A stretch of DNA of 64,000 bases from Bdellovibrionota bacterium (GCA_963170155.1 CAUJGP010000028.1:1-64000), one strand, 5' to 3'. Counted from the stretch's first letter, positions 9,013-19,481 are shown. Numbers and translations are program-made. Notes: generated by a model from the letters alone, not told the origin.

Positions 9013-9725
9013 TTATTGCCCTTCATGGATTCTTAAGCCTACCAACGGATTGGGCCTCATGGAAAAATAAAATCAACGACTCACAAGTACAGTTTCAAGC
9101 GATCAATCTATGGACTCACCCTACGCTGAACAGCTCTCTGTCTTTTCAACAATGGACTGAAGCCTTTATCAGCGAAGTTGAAAGCTACACTCGTCAGGGA
9201 ATCCAAATAGAGTTATGGGGTTATTCAATGGGAGGACGGCTGGCTCTTTCAGCTCTTACTCAAGCTCCTTCTTTATTCCAGCGAGCCGTTATTCTATCAT
9301 CCAATCCCGGTATTGAAAACGACGGTGACCGCCCCCTTCGATTAAAACAAGATTTAATATGGTCTCACAAATTCCTCATGCAAGACTGGGACTCGTTGAT
9401 GAAAGAATGGAACCAACAACCCGTTTTTCGGGAGACAGTCACTGAAAGACAAACTCTGTCAAAAACACAACGTCATGAACATGATTTTTCACGATCCGCT
9501 CTTGCGCAAGCCCTTGACCATTGGTCTTTAGCGCGACAGCCAAATCTATGGCCACTGATGAAATCCCTTACGCTGCCAATAGACTGGCATGTCGGATCGC
9601 TCGATGAAAAATATTTATTAATCGCTCAACAGGCAAAAGCAATCAACACTTCCATCAAGGTTACAATTCATGAGAATCAAGGCCATCGATTACTCTCACC
9701 AATAGGACAGGATGAGTCCTTTTAG
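8997..9725 (+). CDS. menH: MenH-like alpha/beta hydrolase (SHCHC synthase)
   Basis: A 242-residue alpha/beta hydrolase, probably 2-succinyl-6-hydroxy-2,4-cyclohexadiene-1-carboxylate synthase, the step after MenD. Visible are the oxyanion segment LHGFLSLPTDW, the nucleophile elbow GYSMGG (Ser near residue 76), a late Asp (HVGSLDEKYL) and the catalytic His in NQGHRLL (near 228). The start is TTG and overlaps menD by 16 bases, which suggests translational coupling. The position after menF and menD makes MenH far more likely than a generic hydrolase. Confidence 0.85.
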   Translation: MENSLIIALHGFLSLPTDWASWKNKINDSQVQFQAINLWTHPTLNSSLSFQQWTEAFISEVESYTRQGIQIELWGYSMGGRLALSALTQAPSLFQRAVILSSNPGIENDGDRPLRLKQDLIWSHKFLMQDWDSLMKEWNQQPVFRETVTERQTLSKTQRHEHDFSRSALAQALDHWSLARQPNLWPLMKSLTLPIDWHVGSLDEKYLLIAQQAKAINTSIKVTIHENQGHRLLSPIGQDESF

Positions 9726-9734
9726 TTGTCCTCT

Positions 9735-10583
9735 TTAATAAGAGGCCAGGGGAATCAATCCATTTTTAAGACAGCGTTCTGAAATAAAACTCTTCAAGGC
9801 CTCGATATCCCCCAAGGGATCCTCAACCGATGGCGAATTCCATTGGTATTCACTGCAATTTTTCCAAACTGGAAACATTTGTTTTTTAGACCACTTATTC
9901 TGCTCCGATAAAATCTGAGGAATTAAAAAACGAGAAAATTCAGAAAACGCTTCTTGTGAAAGAATACGCTCTTGCTGCAGATGCAAGGCTATTTCAACCG
10001 GAGTTACAAAAGCTACATCTTCAGGAGAAAGAGGCTCCACAGCGCCACCTTCCCCTCCATTGGAATAAACCCAGTGAACGAAGGTTAAAACCTGAATAGT
10101 TGAATCTTTCAAAGCCATGCGCACATTGTTGAATGTCCATGGATCCTGTTCTCCATTGTCACCTATTAAAATAAGAACGTCCGGAGACTCTTGGGCGACA
10201 AGATCCAGAATGGTCTTTGTTTTAAATTGGGGATCTTTAATGTTATCTCGAGTTTTTAAATTTTGATAATGTGGAAAATTAAATTGCCTTAAAAATCTGG
10301 AATGTTTGGACTTCATAACAAATGATGGCGCATTTGAGACATAAAAAATATTTGTACCTGAGTGGCTTGCAATGGCATGGTACAAATCAGACATTCCCGT
10401 AAAACTTTTATAATTGATAAAGGCATTCGAAACATTATCTATTTTATCTCGAACATGAGATAATTTAATAGTATCGTCCACATCTGAAACAAGGAGCACT
10501 TTCGATTTTGCTTGCAAGATAAAAGAAACAAAAACAAGAGATAAAAACATCAGTAATGAACGAAATTTAAATTTTAAAAACAT
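9735..10583 (-). CDS. App1-like (DUF2183) exported phosphatase
   Basis: A 282-residue protein with a signal peptide (residues 1-26) and a HAD-like App1/DUF2183 domain. The nucleophile motif DVDDT is at residues 34-38, followed by IFYVSNAP and the acidic ILIGDNGEQDP segment expected for Mg2+-dependent phosphatases of this family. Yeast App1 is a phosphatidate phosphatase; the bacterial exported versions have no agreed substrate. It sits on the opposite strand between menH and menC and ends 9 bases from menH, tail to tail, so it breaks the men gene order without sharing its transcript. Confidence 0.8.
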   Translation of the reverse strand: MFLKFKFRSLLMFLSLVFVSFILQAKSKVLLVSDVDDTIKLSHVRDKIDNVSNAFINYKSFTGMSDLYHAIASHSGTNIFYVSNAPSFVMKSKHSRFLRQFNFPHYQNLKTRDNIKDPQFKTKTILDLVAQESPDVLILIGDNGEQDPWTFNNVRMALKDSTIQVLTFVHWVYSNGGEGGAVEPLSPEDVAFVTPVEIALHLQQERILSQEAFSEFSRFLIPQILSEQNKWSKKQMFPVWKNCSEYQWNSPSVEDPLGDIEALKSFISERCLKNGLIPLASY

Positions 10584-10753
10584 ATTTTAATGTCCCCTTG
10601 TTTGTAAGCTTACAATAAAGTCGTCAATAATTTCTCTCTACCAAAAAAGAAAACACCATGGTATGAAATAAGCCTCTCTCACGCAAGAAAATCTCAGAAA
10701 CATGAAAAGATTTTTATTATTTTTTATTTATAGCTCAGTAAAGGGAAAAGGAC

Positions 10754-11854
10754 ATGACTCTTAAGGTGCATTTTTACCAACTCCCTGCTAACCCTGATTT
10801 TCCAAGAATCCATTCAGGGAGGGGCGCTCTTCTCGCCCTTGAAGATGAAAGCCATTTAACAGGTTATTCTGATCTACACCCATGGACAACGCTAGGAGAC
10901 TTAGATCTTGATCAACAACTTCAAAAGCTTCAGCAAAATAATCCAACTTTACAAACTCAACTTTCATTAAATTATGCGAAGCGTGACCTCCAATCCAAGC
11001 AAACCCAAACGAAGTCCATCCACTTTCTCAAAAATATTAAAAATCATCACCTTATTTTAAAAACATTGCGAACGAGCCAGGATTTAGAAGACTATTTGCT
11101 CACAGCCCAGGCTCAATTTTATAATGCATCCAATGCCTCTCTCTCTCCTTCTTTTTCCAATCTTGAAACTCCAGAGAACATCCTGGCCATCCCCTTGCGA
11201 CTGAAGATGAAACTTACAACGGACACGATATCTCAAACATTGAGCCTTATTAATGAAACATCTCGTCTCTATCCCAATGTGCTTTGGCGACTTGATGCCA
11301 ATAGCATTTTCAATTTTAAAGAAGTTTTGAATCTATGGAACCAACTATCAACAGAAGCAAAAAATAAAATAGATTTAATTGAAGATCCGTGTCCTTATTC
11401 TCAACAATCATGGAAAAAGCTAGAAGATGAAGGCATCCCTCTGGCGATTGATTTTGAAATCAATCGCTGGAAAACCACCATGGATCTGAATCCCTCCCCT
11501 ACTCCTTCTAAAAAGACCACCTTTGTTCTCAAGCCAGCGATCCACGACATGGAGGAATGGAAAATTTTTTTAAAAAATAACCCCCATCCTTTTTTCATCA
11601 CGAGTTACTTAGATCACCCCGTTGGATTACTCCATGCTCTTTGGACCGCAGAATCTTTTCAAGACATTTTTCCACAACAAATGCAAACCTGCGGACTTAA
11701 TTTTTCTTTTTCTAACCCTCAACTTAAAAAGTTCTGGCCAGGTCTCACTTTAGAGGACCTGAACACTTCTTATTGGCGAGGGGAAGCTTCTATTGGTATT
11801 GGTTTTTCTCACCTTTTACAGGATCTCTCATGGCAAACACTTGGAACTCTTTAA
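10754..11854 (+). CDS. menC: o-Succinylbenzoate synthase
   Basis: A 366-residue enolase-superfamily dehydratase converting SHCHC to o-succinylbenzoate. The catalytic pattern is visible: the KxK pair in LRLKMKL, metal ligands in LWRLDAN, LIEDPC and LAIDFEI, and the second-face lysine in FVLKPA. The barrel ends near residue 300. About 55 N-terminal residues plus the long linker make it slightly longer than E. coli MenC (320 residues). It overlaps menE by 25 bases, and the pair forms its own transcription unit starting after the intervening phosphatase gene. Confidence 0.88.
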   Translation: MTLKVHFYQLPANPDFPRIHSGRGALLALEDESHLTGYSDLHPWTTLGDLDLDQQLQKLQQNNPTLQTQLSLNYAKRDLQSKQTQTKSIHFLKNIKNHHLILKTLRTSQDLEDYLLTAQAQFYNASNASLSPSFSNLETPENILAIPLRLKMKLTTDTISQTLSLINETSRLYPNVLWRLDANSIFNFKEVLNLWNQLSTEAKNKIDLIEDPCPYSQQSWKKLEDEGIPLAIDFEINRWKTTMDLNPSPTPSKKTTFVLKPAIHDMEEWKIFLKNNPHPFFITSYLDHPVGLLHALWTAESFQDIFPQQMQTCGLNFSFSNPQLKKFWPGLTLEDLNTSYWRGEASIGIGFSHLLQDLSWQTLGTL

Positions 11855-13056
11855 TTCAAACCCACCAACCTTATCTCCACCTGAATCCCTCATTACCCTC
11901 TGGGCTCCGTGAAGAACTTCATTCTTTAACAACAACACACGCTCGAAAAATGAAACAAAATTTAGTTTGGATTTTAAGTTCCGGCACCAACTCCTCTCAT
12001 CAAAATAACTACAAACTCATCGGATTAACCCATCAAGCTTTTTTAGCGTCAGCGACTTCCGTTAACCAACATCTTCAAGTCACTCACCAAGACTCTTGGC
12101 TCAATGTCTTACCCCTTTTTCATGTGGGCGGACTAAGCATTTTATATCGATCCTCATTGGCCGCCATCCCCTGCTTTAATTTGTGGGAAACTCACTATAA
12201 ATGGAACCCTCTCTCCTTTACGAAAACTATTGAAGATACAAAAGCGACATTGACTTCCCTTGTCCCCACTCAAGTTTATGACTTAATTTCGCAAAATCTT
12301 CCCTCACCAACCTCATTGAGAGCTGTCTTTGTAGGGGGATCCCATCTTTCTGAAACTCTTTACCAACAAGGGTTAGCCTTAGGATGGCCACTCCTTCCAA
12401 GTTTTGGAATGACAGAAGCAGCCTCACAAATTGCCACAGTTCCTTTAGAAAGCCTCAATGTTCAAAAAATATCGTCGCCTACAACATTTTCTCCTGATAA
12501 GGCCACACCCACTCTCTCTCCTCCCTTGAAGCTTCTTAATCATATTCAAGCACGCGTTGATTCCTCAGCCCAACTCGCCATCCAAGGTCCCAGCATCTGT
12601 GAGGGTTATTACTTCATCTCTGAGGGAAATCCTTCAACTTGGCACTCTGCCACGGATGCTGATGCCTGGTTTAAAACTCAAGATTGTGCGAAAATAGAAG
12701 GGGAATATCTCACTCTTCTCGCTCGCGTTGATGAACTCATCAAAATTCGAGGAGAACTCGTAAACCTTGCTCACCTGAGAAATAAACTTCAAAAACTCTG
12801 TCATCAACTGAATGTGAATTTTGAATGCACTCTTTCTGCCGCTCCGGATCCCAGACTGGGCTATAAACTTATTCTCGTGGGCAATACAACTCCTAAGAAC
12901 CTTGCCTCTCTTTTTGCTCAGTTCAATGCTCAAGTGCTTCCATTTGAAAAGCTGTCTGATTATTGGGGGCCGGTGAGTCTTCCTAAAAATGATCTTGGTA
13001 AAATTTTACATCCACTTATAGTGGAACAATGGATAAAACGCGAAAAGGATAAATAA
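11830..13056 (+). CDS. menE: o-Succinylbenzoate-CoA ligase
   Basis: A 408-residue ANL-superfamily adenylate-forming enzyme activating o-succinylbenzoate with CoA. The AMP/ATP-binding loop is SSGTNSSHQNNYKLIGLT, the central segment VLPLFHVGGLSIL is diagnostic for MenE, and the A5 motif is FGMTEAASQIA. The hinge segment is LLARVDELIKIRGELVN, and the catalytic lysine lies in LPKNDLGKI near the C-terminus. The longest ORF begins at 11773, but that would add 19 residues overlapping menC by 82 bases; the ATG at 11830 starts at the usual MenE N-terminus. menB and menA are not in this window. Confidence 0.9.
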   Translation: MANTWNSLIQTHQPYLHLNPSLPSGLREELHSLTTTHARKMKQNLVWILSSGTNSSHQNNYKLIGLTHQAFLASATSVNQHLQVTHQDSWLNVLPLFHVGGLSILYRSSLAAIPCFNLWETHYKWNPLSFTKTIEDTKATLTSLVPTQVYDLISQNLPSPTSLRAVFVGGSHLSETLYQQGLALGWPLLPSFGMTEAASQIATVPLESLNVQKISSPTTFSPDKATPTLSPPLKLLNHIQARVDSSAQLAIQGPSICEGYYFISEGNPSTWHSATDADAWFKTQDCAKIEGEYLTLLARVDELIKIRGELVNLAHLRNKLQKLCHQLNVNFECTLSAAPDPRLGYKLILVGNTTPKNLASLFAQFNAQVLPFEKLSDYWGPVSLPKNDLGKILHPLIVEQWIKREKDK

Positions 13057-13214
13057 AAATTATTATTTGTATTGAGTTATCTGATAAAAACAACCCTTTG
13101 ATAAGCTTCGGTTTCAAATTGATCTCAAACGGTAATCGGCTTTCAAACCAAAATCCAACAGCATATAAAAAAATTTGTAGATGGGCCTTTGTTCATTAAA
13201 ACATTGTCACTCAT

Positions 13215-14732
13215 TCAAGCGGGACTGCCTTGGGGAAGAGGGCTAGCAATATTTTTATGGACAAATTCCTGACCATCAAAACGAAAAATTTGAGCTTCAT
13301 TATCCATGACGGTTACAAGACACACGGGTCGTCCCCAGATCTTGTAAACATTACGAAGAGTTTGTGACATATAATCAGGCTGTAAATCAATACCCTCATA
13401 CAAATGCTCCAAGAGCAATTCTCCCCGGTTTTCAAAATTAGCGTTTTGAACACGGATGATCGGCTGGCCAAAGTTAGTCAGCTGAAAAAGCAATTTTGCC
13501 TTAATCGCTTTGAAATCTCTGGTGTCAATTTCAAACCTCTGGGTTTTTTCATTAAATCGATACACGAAAAATTTATTTTGCACGCAAAAGTCTTCGGTCA
13601 TGAATTCATCTAAAAAAGTCACGTCATTATAAATTTTTCGAACTTCAAAGATCTTCTGCCGACCTAAACCCAGTTTACGGTCCCAATGTTTCTTTTCTTT
13701 GATGTCGTCACACTCTTCCCATTCACGACCAAATTGACCTTTGTTCCATCGATCTTCGATATTTCGCATGAGTTCGATACCGATTTTATAAGGATTAAAA
13801 CCATTGGGTTGCATAGCCACGGTTCCACTGTGATGATCCGCGAAATCGATAATTTCAGAATCATTGAGGATATGCTCTGTCATTATTCTTGAGTGCCAAT
13901 AACTCGCCCATCCTTCATTCATGACCTTAGTCATACCTTGTGGCGCAAAATAATAAGCTTCATCACGAATAATGGACAAAACATCCTGTTCCCAATCCTC
14001 AAGAGGTGCGTATTGCAAAAGAAATTTCAAAACATCACGCTCAGATTCCACTGGAAATTTTCTCTGGCTTCTTTCCAACTCCTCATGGCGTTTCTTTTGC
14101 TGATCCCGAACAAATTCCGGTGGATTGATATAGTCACGCATGTAAGGCCTGGTGACTTTCAGTAAATGAGATTCATTTTCAGGTTTGGAATTTGATTCTT
14201 CTTTGGATCGCGAAGTGGGTCTCTCGACATAAGGACTATGACGATCAATTAAATTTTCCAAGCTCAGGCATACATCGATAAAATTCTCCACCCGATCTTG
14301 GCCATATCGATCAATATACCTTCGGATGCGAGTGGCGTGATTCGCCATTTGGTCCATCATCTTACGATTGGTTTTAGAAAACCAAATATTATTCTTAAAG
14401 AAATCACAGTGGCCGTAAACATGAGCCATCACTAATTTCTGATCCATCAATAAATTGCCTTCCATCAGATAGGCATAGCAAGGATCCGTGTTAATCACCA
14501 TTTCGTATATCTTTGAAAGGCCATATTCGTAACTTTTGGAAAGGTGTTCGTACTCCATGCCGAATTTCCAATGAGGGTATCTGACCGGAAATCCCCCATA
14601 AGCGGCAAATTGATTGATTTGATCATAAGTAATGATTTCGAAAATCGTTTCAAAATAATCAAGGCCACAATTGGCAGCGACTTTCGCGATTCGTAATCTG
14701 GCCTTTTCAAGCTCCGGTGTTAAATTAGCCAA
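13215..14732 (-). CDS. spoVR: SpoVR family protein
   Basis: A 505-residue SpoVR/YcgB family protein. Family hallmarks include YGGFPVRYPHWKFGMEYEHL, YAYLMEGNLLMDQKLVMAHVYGHCDFFKNN, MNEGWASYWHSRIM and NPYKIGIELMRNIEDRW. In Bacillus SpoVR is involved in spore-cortex formation; in non-spore-formers such as this one the role is unresolved, although the gene is nearly always beside PrkA and YeaH. Here it is the last of three genes (prkA, yeaH, spoVR), with only 2-base gaps, so the three are one operon. Confidence 0.93.
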   Translation of the reverse strand: MANLTPELEKARLRIAKVAANCGLDYFETIFEIITYDQINQFAAYGGFPVRYPHWKFGMEYEHLSKSYEYGLSKIYEMVINTDPCYAYLMEGNLLMDQKLVMAHVYGHCDFFKNNIWFSKTNRKMMDQMANHATRIRRYIDRYGQDRVENFIDVCLSLENLIDRHSPYVERPTSRSKEESNSKPENESHLLKVTRPYMRDYINPPEFVRDQQKKRHEELERSQRKFPVESERDVLKFLLQYAPLEDWEQDVLSIIRDEAYYFAPQGMTKVMNEGWASYWHSRIMTEHILNDSEIIDFADHHSGTVAMQPNGFNPYKIGIELMRNIEDRWNKGQFGREWEECDDIKEKKHWDRKLGLGRQKIFEVRKIYNDVTFLDEFMTEDFCVQNKFFVYRFNEKTQRFEIDTRDFKAIKAKLLFQLTNFGQPIIRVQNANFENRGELLLEHLYEGIDLQPDYMSQTLRNVYKIWGRPVCLVTVMDNEAQIFRFDGQEFVHKNIASPLPQGSPA

Positions 14733-14734
14733 AT

Positions 14735-15835
14735 TTATTTCCCTTTCCCCAGGAAATCTCGAATGGAATCCAAGATCTTATCCCGACTTTCAATTTGACT
14801 TAAAATAATCCGTTCATCGTCTGGAAATTCTTTTTGCAAATCTTTTAAAAACTGACCACTCCCATATTTACTTTCCACTTGTCCGTAACAAAAAACGTTA
14901 GAATTAGGAAGAAAAAACTCCGTGAGCAATTTTAAGCAATAGCGAGTGTCTTCACTGCTCCAATTGTCCCCATCGCTAAAATGAAATGGATACACATTCC
15001 ATTCATGAATTGGATAATCCATTTCAATGATATTCTGGCATAATTTGTAAGCTGAACTGATCAAAGTTCCACCTGATTCACTCGTGCGAAAAAAAGTTTC
15101 TTCATCCACTTCTTTTGCCGCTGCATCATGAATGATAAATCGAGTCTCAAGCCCCTTGTAATGTTTTTTCAACCAAGCATTGATCCAAAAACTTTCAATC
15201 CTCACGATTTCTTTCTGCTCTTCTCCCATAGAACCCGAAACATCCATCATGTAAATAACAACAGCTTTTGTTTGTGGTTTAACAACCTTTTTATAAGTCC
15301 GGTATTCTAAATCCCTGCGAATAGGAATAATGACTGGGTCTTCGGGATTATATAATCCCGAAGAGACATAACGTTTCAAAGCATTTTTATAAGAGGATTT
15401 AAAATGCCGTAAAGACTCGGGTCCCACAGGAGCCAATCCGGTGTATTTAGTTTTCACGCTATCGATATTTTTATTTCCCTTGGGAAGAATGCGAGGTAGT
15501 TCCAATTTCTCGCCTAGAATGTCAGCCAGCTCCTCGATGGATAATTCCACTTCCAACAAATGCTCGCCAGGTTCACTTCCTGCTTGGCCTTGTCCACTGC
15601 CATCTCCAGGCTCACCAACCCCATCTCCTGATTTACCGTCACCTTGGCCAACCCCTCCTCTTTGTTTGGGGCCATACCGAAAAGTTGGGATATCGATATG
15701 AGGAAGTGGGATTTTTACGAACTCTTTTTCACGCTTCCCAATCATTTCACCATGACTGACGTATTTTTTTAAGTCCTCTTTAACCCTTCCTTTAATGATG
15801 TCGCGAAAGCGATTGTGATCTTCCTTGATGGCCAT
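14735..15835 (-). CDS. yeaH: YeaH/YhbH (DUF444) von Willebrand A-like protein
   Basis: A 366-residue DUF444 protein. The N-terminal [21 protein letters not shown] block is followed by a Gly/Asp-rich disordered linker (residues 58-90). A von Willebrand A-like domain carries the MIDAS motif MDVSGSMGE (near residue 197). YeaH works with the PrkA kinase in stress and stationary-phase responses in enterobacteria. It is the central gene of the prkA-yeaH-spoVR operon and starts 1 base after prkA. Confidence 0.93.
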   Translation of the reverse strand: MAIKEDHNRFRDIIKGRVKEDLKKYVSHGEMIGKREKEFVKIPLPHIDIPTFRYGPKQRGGVGQGDGKSGDGVGEPGDGSGQGQAGSEPGEHLLEVELSIEELADILGEKLELPRILPKGNKNIDSVKTKYTGLAPVGPESLRHFKSSYKNALKRYVSSGLYNPEDPVIIPIRRDLEYRTYKKVVKPQTKAVVIYMMDVSGSMGEEQKEIVRIESFWINAWLKKHYKGLETRFIIHDAAAKEVDEETFFRTSESGGTLISSAYKLCQNIIEMDYPIHEWNVYPFHFSDGDNWSSEDTRYCLKLLTEFFLPNSNVFCYGQVESKYGSGQFLKDLQKEFPDDERIILSQIESRDKILDSIRDFLGKGK

Positions 15836-15836
15836 G

Positions 15837-17912
15837 CTATTTATTCTTCACATCTCCACGAGCGAAAATACTAGCCACATAATGCAAAACATCCGTAGCC
15901 GAAATTTCATCGTAGCCGAAATCCTTGATTAATCGCGTTTTTACGATATCGATCTTTTCTTGAGTGCTCTTGTCTGTGACGGAAGACACCAATGATGTCA
16001 GCTTGATACTGTCCTTCTGATCTTCAAAAAGTTTTAATTCAAGCGCTTTGTGTAAACGCTCGTTCATTTTATAATCAAACTTTTTACCTTCAATAGCGAG
16101 GGCCCCGATATAATTCATGATCTCTCGCCTGAAATCATCTTTTCGGGATTCTGGAATATCAATCTTCTCTTCAATGGAACGCATTAACGGCTCATTGGGC
16201 TCTTCATCTTGCCCCGTAAATTGATTGCGTACTTTTTCTTTCTGAGTGTAAGCCTTTACATTATCAATGTAATTTCCGCAAAGACGAGCCAACGCGGACT
16301 CATCAGCGCTAATGGCTCTCTGTACTTCGGCCTTGATAATTTCTTCGTATTCCTGCTTCACCACGCTCAATAACTCTCTATACTCATTTTTTAACTCTTC
16401 ATTAGACAAAAGAGAATGGTGCCTCAGCCCAGACTCAAGCTCATTCATGACCATAAAGGGGTTAACAGAACCTTTGTTGTTTTGTTGAGCGGCAACAATG
16501 GCATTCGATAACTTATCTTGAATATAACGAGGAGAAATACCATCCAACCCTTCTCGCACGGCTTCTTTTCGAAGCTCCTTCACATTATCCTCAGTATAGC
16601 TGGGTAACGTTTTTCCATTGTACAATTTTAACTTTTGAAGCCTAGTCAGGTTAGCCTTTTTGGGTTTTTCAAGCCTTGTCATAATCGCCCACATAGCCGC
16701 CATTTCAATGGTATGAGGAGCAATGCTAATGCCACGCATTTTTTGAGAGTTAAAATCTTTTTTATAAATATTAATCTCGTCTTTCCATCGTGTAATATAA
16801 GGGATATCAATTTTAACCGTACGATCACGAAGAGCTTCCATAAACTCATTATCTTGCAATCGACGGTATTCAGGTTCATTCGTATGACCGATGATCACTT
16901 CATCAATATGTGTTTGAGCAAACTTTTTAGGTTTAATGCGATGCTCTTGCGAAGCGCCCAAAAGATCGTAAAGAAAAGCAACATCAAGCTTGAGAACTTC
17001 GACGAACTCTATGATTCCTCGGTTAGCCACATTGAACTCACCATCGAAATTAAAGGCTCGTGGATCTGAATCAGAACCATATTCAGCAATTTTACGATAA
17101 TTAATATCACCCGTTAATTCTGTAGAGTCTTGATTTTTTTCATCCTTAGGCTGAAATGTTCCAATCCCCACCCGATCCGTTTCACTTAAAAACAAACGTC
17201 TCACTCTCACATAAGAAAGAACTTTTTTAAGGTCACCTTGAAAACGATCTATCAACGAATTAAAAATATAGCGACTGGGAGGACAAAGCTCACCCTCGAT
17301 ACTCACACGGAAAGAGCCTTCCTGCCCTTTGTTTAAAGCCTCAACAATTTGAGTTCTCAACTCTTCTGGAATCAGCAACAAGGGCTCTTCGTGCATGGGA
17401 CTTGGAAAAACCTTAACTCCCTTACCTAAAAGGCCATCCAGCTCACCGTTGTCATCATGCCATTCAAATGTATAAAGTGCACCAGTGTCTGTTTTGGAAT
17501 AAGCTTCAACCCCTTTTTTAATTAAACGGCAAATGGTTGATTTTGCGCTTCCCACAGGTCCATGCAATAAAATAACCCGCTTCTCTGTCCCATAGCCCAG
17601 AGCCGCTGCTTTCAACACATTCACTAATTTCATGAGCGGAATATCCAAACCAAAGACAGCATCTTTTCCATTATTTTTTGCATCATCAAAAAATTTATAC
17701 CGAATCACTTGTTTTTTAAAATCAATGTACTCCTCAGTCCCCGCCTCAATAACCATGTCGTACATTCTTTGAAAGGAGTTGCGAGTGACCCTAGGATTCG
17801 CTTTTACAAGCTCAAGATACTGATCAAAAGTGCCTACCCAATTCGATTTGGCTAACGGGTTTTCTTTTTGCCAACTGGAAACGATAGTATTGAAATCAAA
17901 ACGATTGGCCAT
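15837..17912 (-). CDS. prkA: PrkA family serine protein kinase (AAA+)
   Basis: A 691-residue PrkA protein, with an N-terminal AAA+ domain and a C-terminal kinase-like region. The Walker A loop [15 protein letters not shown] is near residue 117, and [26 protein letters not shown] and [13 protein letters not shown] are family blocks. YeaG/PrkA phosphorylates itself and unknown substrates under nutrient stress; the AAA+ part has also been reported as protease-like in Bacillus. The RBS is AGGAGAG ahead of the ATG. It is the first gene of the operon with yeaH and spoVR and is divergent from a HAMP-domain gene. Confidence 0.95.
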   Translation of the reverse strand: MANRFDFNTIVSSWQKENPLAKSNWVGTFDQYLELVKANPRVTRNSFQRMYDMVIEAGTEEYIDFKKQVIRYKFFDDAKNNGKDAVFGLDIPLMKLVNVLKAAALGYGTEKRVILLHGPVGSAKSTICRLIKKGVEAYSKTDTGALYTFEWHDDNGELDGLLGKGVKVFPSPMHEEPLLLIPEELRTQIVEALNKGQEGSFRVSIEGELCPPSRYIFNSLIDRFQGDLKKVLSYVRVRRLFLSETDRVGIGTFQPKDEKNQDSTELTGDINYRKIAEYGSDSDPRAFNFDGEFNVANRGIIEFVEVLKLDVAFLYDLLGASQEHRIKPKKFAQTHIDEVIIGHTNEPEYRRLQDNEFMEALRDRTVKIDIPYITRWKDEINIYKKDFNSQKMRGISIAPHTIEMAAMWAIMTRLEKPKKANLTRLQKLKLYNGKTLPSYTEDNVKELRKEAVREGLDGISPRYIQDKLSNAIVAAQQNNKGSVNPFMVMNELESGLRHHSLLSNEELKNEYRELLSVVKQEYEEIIKAEVQRAISADESALARLCGNYIDNVKAYTQKEKVRNQFTGQDEEPNEPLMRSIEEKIDIPESRKDDFRREIMNYIGALAIEGKKFDYKMNERLHKALELKLFEDQKDSIKLTSLVSSVTDKSTQEKIDIVKTRLIKDFGYDEISATDVLHYVASIFARGDVKNK

Positions 17913-18160
17913 GAATAACTCTCCTTACCTGCACCCAAAGTCATTTTCCATAGCGGGAGCAAAACTCTTTTTAAGTATGCCCATTTATTAGAGCCAAGGG
18001 AAATGGAGATTTGAGTGAAACCTAGGACCTAGACCTTAAACCAGACTATCGTCCGATTTCACCTCTCAAGATCCAGAAAACCCTTTTCTTTATTATCAAT
18101 TTCCATTCAGCTTAATCTAAGAATGTGTTTCAAAAGAATTAATCTGCTTTACTGCTTTGC

Positions 18161-18190
18161 TGGACTTAGGTTTAAAGTATTTTAAGTCCA
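18161..18190. promoter_or_regulatory. Inverted repeat in the prkA/HAMP-gene divergent region
   Basis: The 336-base stretch between prkA and the plus-strand HAMP gene (17913-18248) has no ORF. It contains a perfect 8-base inverted repeat, tggactta (18161-18168) and taagtcca (18183-18190), with a 14-base A+T-rich loop, followed by a short T-rich run. As both flanking genes point away, it is better placed as an operator or 5'-leader structure than as a terminator. No other clear signal was seen in the stretch. Confidence 0.3.
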
Positions 18191-18248
18191 AACTCTTTTT
18201 ACGCACACTCTCACTCAATGAAAAAAATATTTTACTGAAGGATAAACC

Positions 18249-18716
18249 ATGTCAAAACAAGAATCTGAATCCAACTCCGGTCGATCCATTTTACGCTTTT
18301 TGATATTCCCTAAAAAACAATTGAAGTACGCTGGAATGCATTTTCTTATTGTCAGTTTTTCTATTCTAGCCATCAATGCGTTCTCTTATTACAAATTCAC
18401 GCAACTTTTAAGTTCTACCGATAGCAGTCGTCTGCAGTTTCTCTTAGCGGAATATACTTACTTCATCTCAACAGTTTCGTTGGCTACCCTTTGCATCATG
18501 GGGTTTTTGTCATTTTTTCTTGTTATTGTATTTTTGCATCGCTTCGTCGGTCCTGTAAAACCATTGGTTCGCCATTTAGATTGCATTTTGCAAGGTGATT
18601 ACACCCACCGCACCTATTTGCGTCCTGAAGATGAAATCAATGAAATCGCGCTCAAGCTAAACACCGTATCCGAACATTTGCTTAAATTAGAAATGGAACG
18701 CAACAAAGCCATTTAG
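18249..18716 (+). CDS. HAMP-domain membrane protein without output domain
   Basis: A 155-residue inner-membrane protein. Two membrane helices (about residues 30-48 and 73-100) are separated by a short periplasmic loop of about 25 residues. A HAMP segment follows: HRFVGPVKPLVRHLDCILQGDYTHRTYLRPEDEINEIALKLN, with the P and DE residues of HAMP. The protein stops soon after, with no methyl-accepting, kinase or cyclase domain, so it could only act through partners or as a dimerisation element. It is divergent from prkA and is a single-gene unit. Confidence 0.8.
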   Translation: MSKQESESNSGRSILRFLIFPKKQLKYAGMHFLIVSFSILAINAFSYYKFTQLLSSTDSSRLQFLLAEYTYFISTVSLATLCIMGFLSFFLVIVFLHRFVGPVKPLVRHLDCILQGDYTHRTYLRPEDEINEIALKLNTVSEHLLKLEMERNKAI

Positions 18717-18756
18717 ATAACATGACTCAGTGATACCAAGATAAGGTAAATTTATT

Positions 18757-19386
18757 TTACAATTTAATTTGTTTGAATCCAGACGGTACTTTGACTTTCC
18801 AAACAGTCTCTGGGAAGTCTGATCTCTCAATGAATTTTTTAATTTGAATTTGCACTTCGAAATCTTGGCCAAGGATGACGATTCTTTTACTTTGCTCTTC
18901 CTCGCGTTCCCACTCTAGTTCAACTCCTTCGGGAGTTTTACAAAAACTGAGGAAACCGTCATCAGCTTGACAATCCCACTCAGGATAGGAAGTTTCAAAA
19001 AAAGCAGCCGATAAAATTCTCGGATCTACCTTTATTTTTAAAGCCGCATAAATAGATTTTTCTGAAACCGATCCGTAGAAAAACTTTTTTTGCTTAGGAA
19101 GAAGACATTCAATATTATTTTCTTTCATGGCGATTGAGGCCAAGGCCGCTCCTAAGCTCGTCGTCACTTCCATTCTCATATTTTGAGGTTTTTTAGCTAA
19201 AACATCCAAATTCACAACATGAGCTTCGCCAGAGACTCGATTCTTGATCATCGCCTTGGCTTCCCACTGCCCACCAACAACTTTTTGTATATCAATCTCC
19301 ACCGGTGGTTCACTCTTATAAAAAGATTGACAAGAAATAAGAACACTCATGCTTATAAAAAATAAAATAATTTGTTGTTTTCTCAT
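18757..19386 (-). CDS. LolB-like outer-membrane lipoprotein
   Basis: A 209-residue lipoprotein whose signal peptide ends in LISC (lipidated Cys19). The mature part begins with a strand-rich segment (GGQWEAKAMIKNRVSGEAHVVNLDVLAKKPQNMRMEV), like the LolA/LolB or DUF4292 barrel, and has alternating hydrophobic strands throughout. LolB inserts lipoproteins into the outer membrane; similarity here is by overall pattern only, so the precise role is unsure. It lies downstream of a TPR lipoprotein gene on the same strand, a layout common for DUF4292/LolB-like genes, about 95 bases away. Confidence 0.6.
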   Translation of the reverse strand: MRKQQIILFFISMSVLISCQSFYKSEPPVEIDIQKVVGGQWEAKAMIKNRVSGEAHVVNLDVLAKKPQNMRMEVTTSLGAALASIAMKENNIECLLPKQKKFFYGSVSEKSIYAALKIKVDPRILSAAFFETSYPEWDCQADDGFLSFCKTPEGVELEWEREEEQSKRIVILGQDFEVQIQIKKFIERSDFPETVWKVKVPSGFKQIKL

Positions 19387-19481
19387 TTCAACAATGTCTC
19401 GGATTGTTTCTTTGTTTGCAACTAAAAATGGTGCGTCCTTGCTACGGTGAAATGAAAGTCATTGGCATTAACAACTCTCGC

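Noticed and set aside
9730-9745. Hairpin cctctttaataagagg between menH and the App1 gene
   Set aside because: Only 6 bp, no T-run, and partly within the stop codon of the phosphatase gene; may be chance.
11773-11829. Upstream start for MenE
   Set aside because: It would overlap menC by 82 bases and adds a hydrophobic leader unknown in MenE; the ATG at 11830 fits the family N-terminus.
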